A stretch of DNA of 64,000 nucleotides, taken from positions 310,001 to 374,000 of the forward strand of contig NZ_JAAAMU010000003.1 in NCBI RefSeq assembly GCF_009909195.1, in the 5' to 3' direction. Below, one piece after another: positions 61,630-64,000 of the stretch. The notes beneath the pieces are model-generated. The model saw only the letters and a list, made by a program, of their open reading frames with translations, was not told the DNA's origin and ran no database searches. Every line of letters starts with the position of its first letter. Positions within the stretch are counted from its first letter, which is position 1. The DNA comes from Paenibacillus sacheonensis (GTDB lineage: Bacteria > Bacillota > Bacilli > Paenibacillales > Paenibacillaceae). The position numbers were made by a program, and so were the translations under genes.

Positions 61630-61729
61630 GGCATGCAGGAAACCAGAGATACGGTGGTATGTTGAGTGAGTTCGGTGAGCTGCGGAAGCGGCCGAACGTT
61701 CATTGGGCTGGCGTCTGATTCCTCACATA

Positions 61730-62120
61730 TAACGTCTAAGGTCAAACGTCAAACGTCAAACCGTCTACACCTAACGTCTAGCGCCTAACGTCTACCGCCA
61801 ACCGCCAAGCGCCAACCGCCACCACCAACCGCCAACCGCCAAGCTCCAAGCGCCAACTGCCAATCGCCAACCGCCATGCGCCAACCACCAACCACCAACC
61901 GCCAACCGCCAACCGCCAACCACCAACCGCCAACCACCAACCACCAACCGCCAAGCGCCAACCGCCAACCGCCAACCGACAACCGCCAACCACCAACCGC
62001 CAAGCGCCAAGCGCCAACCGCCAACCGCCAACCGCCAAGCGCCAAGCGCCAAGCGCCAACCACCAACTGCCAAGCGCCAACCGCCATGCGCCAACCACCA
62101 ACCACCAACCGCCTAACGCT
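61730..62120. repeat. heptanucleotide tandem array
   Basis: About 390 bases tile almost without gaps into 7-base units. The left end uses TAACGTC and AAACGTC; the core is a mixture of AACCGCC, AACCACC and AAGCGCC with single-base variants; the right end closes with TAACGCT. Only a few units deviate in length (for example 8 bases at 61758 and 6 at 61766 and 61821). All frames stay open in places because the period is 7, giving Trp/Arg/Leu/Gly-rich pseudo-proteins on the minus strand that I do not regard as genes. The array lies between the PhyH terminator and the lipoprotein gene. Confidence 0.93.
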
Positions 62121-62331
62121 TGTCAGCGTCGCTATTTCTCCAAAAACACCGCTAAATAAACTCTAACGGCTATGAGCGACGTTATTAGGCGTAAATTGGC
62201 GGATTTGCAGGGGGGAATACAGGAATAAGCCTCCTGACAATCATTAGCGATAGGAAACGGCCAATTAGAGCCGAATAGCGCTTCGTGCAACCGTTAGAAG
62301 CGTGCACGATCCGTGGAATGAGATAGCATGG
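62121..62331. other. noncoding stretch with small inverted repeats
   Basis: No gene seen. CGTCGCT (62127-62133) pairs with AGCGACG (62175-62181). Further on, CGCTTC (62279) can pair with GAAGCG (62297) and CGTGCA (62284) with TGCACG (62303). The order of these arms is that of a pseudoknot. It may be a short structured RNA or just repeat-derived sequence. Confidence 0.4.
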
Positions 62332-62367
62332 AACCAAAACGGGCGCCTTCGGGCGTCCGTTTTGGTT
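62332..62367. terminator. strong hairpin without an obvious upstream gene
   Basis: AACCAAAACGG and CCGTTTTGGTT pair, with an inner CGCC/GGCG around TTCG. TTATT follows on the plus strand. Since the nearest gene upstream already has its own terminator at 61594, this hairpin suggests that something in 61630-62331 is transcribed. Confidence 0.65.
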
Positions 62368-62380
62368 ATTGCCGCATAAG

Positions 62381-62454
62381 GAGCGCCTTCCTCCGTTTCG
62401 TTTCCGGCTGACCCGTCGAGCGCGTTCCTCCTTTTCGTTTCCGGCTGACCCGGC
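62381..62454. repeat. 37-bp tandem duplication in the lipoprotein leader
   Basis: Two adjacent 37-base units (62381-62417 and 62418-62454) share GTTTCCGGCTGACCCG and match at 34 of 37 positions. They lie 80-150 bases before the lipoprotein start, in its presumed leader or promoter region. Confidence 0.85.
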
Positions 62455-62533
62455 GAACGTCTTCATATGGATTTCATTTATGTTTGTTAATGTGAGGGCT
62501 ATAGACGAAACGGAAAGGTGGATATTCAATCCT

Positions 62534-63337
62534 ATGGAACGCTCGAGTATAAAATTAATGGCGGCCGCCATGATTATCTCGGTCATGCTTGCCGGCTGCG
62601 GAGCGAAGAACGATGCGGCGACTGCCGATAACGGACAAGCCGCGGCGGACAGCGGGCAGCCGGCCCAAACCGGCGGCGGGAATGCTTCGGGTCCCCAGCA
62701 GCCTGACCGGACGGCCGATTATTTTGCCAAAGTGGTGAAGGTCGACGGCGACTCCATCGTCGTGCAGAAATCCACGACGTCACCGGCGGATATGCCTTCG
62801 TTCGGCGGAGGCGGCCGGCAGGGCGGACAGCGTCCGCAGGGCGGAGAAGGCGGTAATTCCAGCCAAGGAGATGGCCAAAACGCAGCCGGATACGGCGGTC
62901 AACGCGGCCAACGAGGCGGCGGAGTGGATGGTCAAGCTCCAGGCGGCTCGGGCGGTCAAGGAGCAGGAGATGGCCAAGCCGCAGGCGGTACGGAAGGTCA
63001 AACGGGAGGCAAGCAAGGCCGTGGACGTTTCGGCGGCGGCGGTGGCGGTTTCATGAATCAAATGGAATTTGCCGCCGATCAGATCGCGGTTCCCGTCAAC
63101 GCGGATACCCAAATCGTCAAGCTCGGCCGCGGCGAGAACGGCATGACGAACGACGCCATGAAGGCTTCCGACCTGAAGGCGGGCGACATTCTTATGGTGT
63201 GGCTCGGTCCGGACAATGCGACCGCGCAGTACATCCGGCTTCAATTTAATCCGGCGAATATGAGCAATGCCGGCAATCGGGGCAATGCAGGCACGGGCAA
63301 CGCGAGCGATACGGGAAAGGCGGGTAACGGACAATGA
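62534..63337 (+). CDS. Gly/Gln-rich lipoprotein linked to an efflux adaptor
   Basis: A 267-residue extracellular lipoprotein with signal peptide and lipobox VMLAGC (Cys about 22). An Ala/Asp/Gly-rich linker is followed by a short domain (RTADYFAKVVKVDGDSIVV). A long low-complexity Gly/Gln/Arg tract (about 95-175) is inserted before the domain resumes (ADQIAVPVNADTQIVKLGR, AGDILMVWLGPD). A Gly/Asn tail closes it. The start at ATG 62534 has AAAGGTGG at a long spacing; an earlier in-frame start would place extra residues before the signal peptide. It overlaps the adaptor gene by four bases (ATGA). I know no function; pairing with an efflux adaptor suggests an accessory envelope component. Confidence 0.85.
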   Translation: MERSSIKLMAAAMIISVMLAGCGAKNDAATADNGQAAADSGQPAQTGGGNASGPQQPDRTADYFAKVVKVDGDSIVVQKSTTSPADMPSFGGGGRQGGQRPQGGEGGNSSQGDGQNAAGYGGQRGQRGGGVDGQAPGGSGGQGAGDGQAAGGTEGQTGGKQGRGRFGGGGGGFMNQMEFAADQIAVPVNADTQIVKLGRGENGMTNDAMKASDLKAGDILMVWLGPDNATAQYIRLQFNPANMSNAGNRGNAGTGNASDTGKAGNGQ

Positions 63338-64000
63338 AGAAATGGTGGCTGCTTGGACTCGGCGTGCTAATCGTAGCGGCAGGCGTCTATTATTATATGA
63401 AGCAGGACAAGAAAGTAACGCCTACGGGTCCGGCGGTGCAAACGGCGCGAGTGACGAAAGGGACGATCGAGGTCAGCGTCAGCGGGACGGGAAGTCTGGC
63501 GCCGATCAATAAAGCGACGGTCAAAGCAACGTCGCAGGGGACCGTCGCGAAAGTGAACGTGACGGAAGGAGCCGTCGTGAAGAAAGGCCAAGTCCTGCTG
63601 TCGATCGAGGGCGAGGATAACAGCGATAAGATCAAATCCTCGCAGTTGAACCTGCAGAGCCAGCTGCTGGATTTGCAGGACACGCAGAACAAGATGAAGA
63701 GCGCTCCCGACGAGAGCAGCATCGACAGCATCAAGCTGAGCTTGAAGAAGCTGCAGCTGCAGATCGATCAGACGCGCGCCGATATCGCGGATCTTGAGGC
63801 AGCGGAAACGGGCGAGACCATTACGGCGCCGATCGGCGGCACGATCACGACGCTGAACGTGGCGGAGGGCGATTCGCTGAATCCGTCCGCGGAACTGATG
63901 GACATCGCCGATTACGCCAATCTTCAGATGGTGGTCGGCATCGACGAGCTGGACATTTCGAAGGTCAAGAAGGGTCAAACGTCGACGATCTCCGTCGAGG
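63334..64000 (+). CDS. HlyD/MacA-type efflux adaptor (YknX-like), cut by window end
   Basis: The first 222 residues of a membrane-fusion-type adaptor: N-terminal signal anchor (WWLLGLGVLIVAAGVYYYM), barrel-sandwich (biotinyl-lipoyl-like) half motifs GTGSLAPINKATVKATSQG and VNVTEGAVVKKGQVLLSIEG, a coiled-coil hairpin (about 90-155), then the second lipoyl half (ITAPIGGTITTLNVAEGD) and the start of the beta-barrel domain (LQMVVGIDELDISKVKKGQ). In Gram-positive bacteria such proteins work with MacB-type ABC permease/ATPase pairs, expected just beyond the window. It is translationally coupled to the lipoprotein before it. Confidence 0.92.
   Translation, partial: MKKWWLLGLGVLIVAAGVYYYMKQDKKVTPTGPAVQTARVTKGTIEVSVSGTGSLAPINKATVKATSQGTVAKVNVTEGAVVKKGQVLLSIEGEDNSDKIKSSQLNLQSQLLDLQDTQNKMKSAPDESSIDSIKLSLKKLQLQIDQTRADIADLEAAETGETITAPIGGTITTLNVAEGDSLNPSAELMDIADYANLQMVVGIDELDISKVKKGQTSTISVE

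Noticed and set aside
61730-62120. CRISPR-like array
   Set aside because: The repeat unit is only 7 bases with no unique spacers, and no cas gene is present.
61778-62166. Open frames of about 100 codons in several frames of both strands with Trp/Arg/Leu/Val/Gly repeats
   Set aside because: They are a by-product of the 7-base period, which gives a 7-residue repeat in every frame. No ribosome binding site or non-repeat sequence supports translation.

Overview
The window looks like chromosomal DNA of a high-GC, spore-forming member of the Paenibacillaceae (Paenibacillus or Cohnella type). The evidence is the many YesM/YesN-type two-component systems, sugar ABC importers with Asn/Gly-rich lipoprotein binding proteins, S-layer-homology (SLH) anchoring, a SpoVB-like flippase, AGGAGG-type ribosome binding sites with frequent GTG/TTG starts, and T-tailed hairpin terminators. 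No tRNA, rRNA, CRISPR array, insertion sequence or phage gene was seen.

Layout. (1) 1-4.8 kb, minus strand: start of a SpoVB-like flippase, a GH38 alpha-mannosidase and a GntR/LacI-type regulator, with matching 18-bp operator candidates before the last two. (2) 5.2-14.9 kb, plus strand: YesM-like kinase, YesN-like regulator, two permeases, a binding protein and a membrane-anchored glycosidase-like protein with a discoidin domain. The permease and binding-protein promoters carry the same 21-bp-spaced direct repeats at the same distance from the -10. (3) 15.1-23.8 kb, lower GC: a HupE/UreJ-like membrane protein with an EF-hand loop, a 2262-residue S-layer-anchored phosphoesterase with three lamin-tail domains, and a small secreted protein. 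(4) 23.9-31.3 kb: a GntR/LacI-type regulator, a small SMI1/KNR4-like gene, and a rare-sugar block (epimerase, GatD-like and sorbitol-dehydrogenase-like enzymes, ribulose-phosphate-3-epimerase family enzyme, RhaI-type isomerase). (5) 31.5-39.8 kb: an ECF sigma factor, then a second YesM/YesN system with two paralogous binding proteins and two permeases. (6) 40.2-59.5 kb: a large carbohydrate cluster with an oxidoreductase, an SGNH hydrolase, an unrecognised 820-residue protein, an isomerase, a membrane AraC regulator, an LplBCA-type importer, a 2035-residue GH99-like secreted protein and an arabinose/fucose-isomerase-like enzyme. (7) 59.8-64 kb: a divergent AraC regulator and phytanoyl-CoA-dioxygenase-like gene, a 390-bp heptanucleotide array with other repeats, and a Gly-rich lipoprotein overlapping an HlyD-type efflux adaptor cut by the window end.

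How it fits together: three import systems, each with its own AraC-type regulator, and several extracellular or cytoplasmic glycosidases suggest scavenging of complex glycans. GH38 and GH99-like domains hint at alpha-mannosides, but no substrate can be read directly from sequence. Noncoding points of most interest are a structured element in two divergent copies (7.1 and 28.1 kb), two operator pairs that tie regulators to targets, the conserved activator-site architecture, and the heptanucleotide array. The most novel protein candidate is the 820-residue product at 42.4-44.9 kb.
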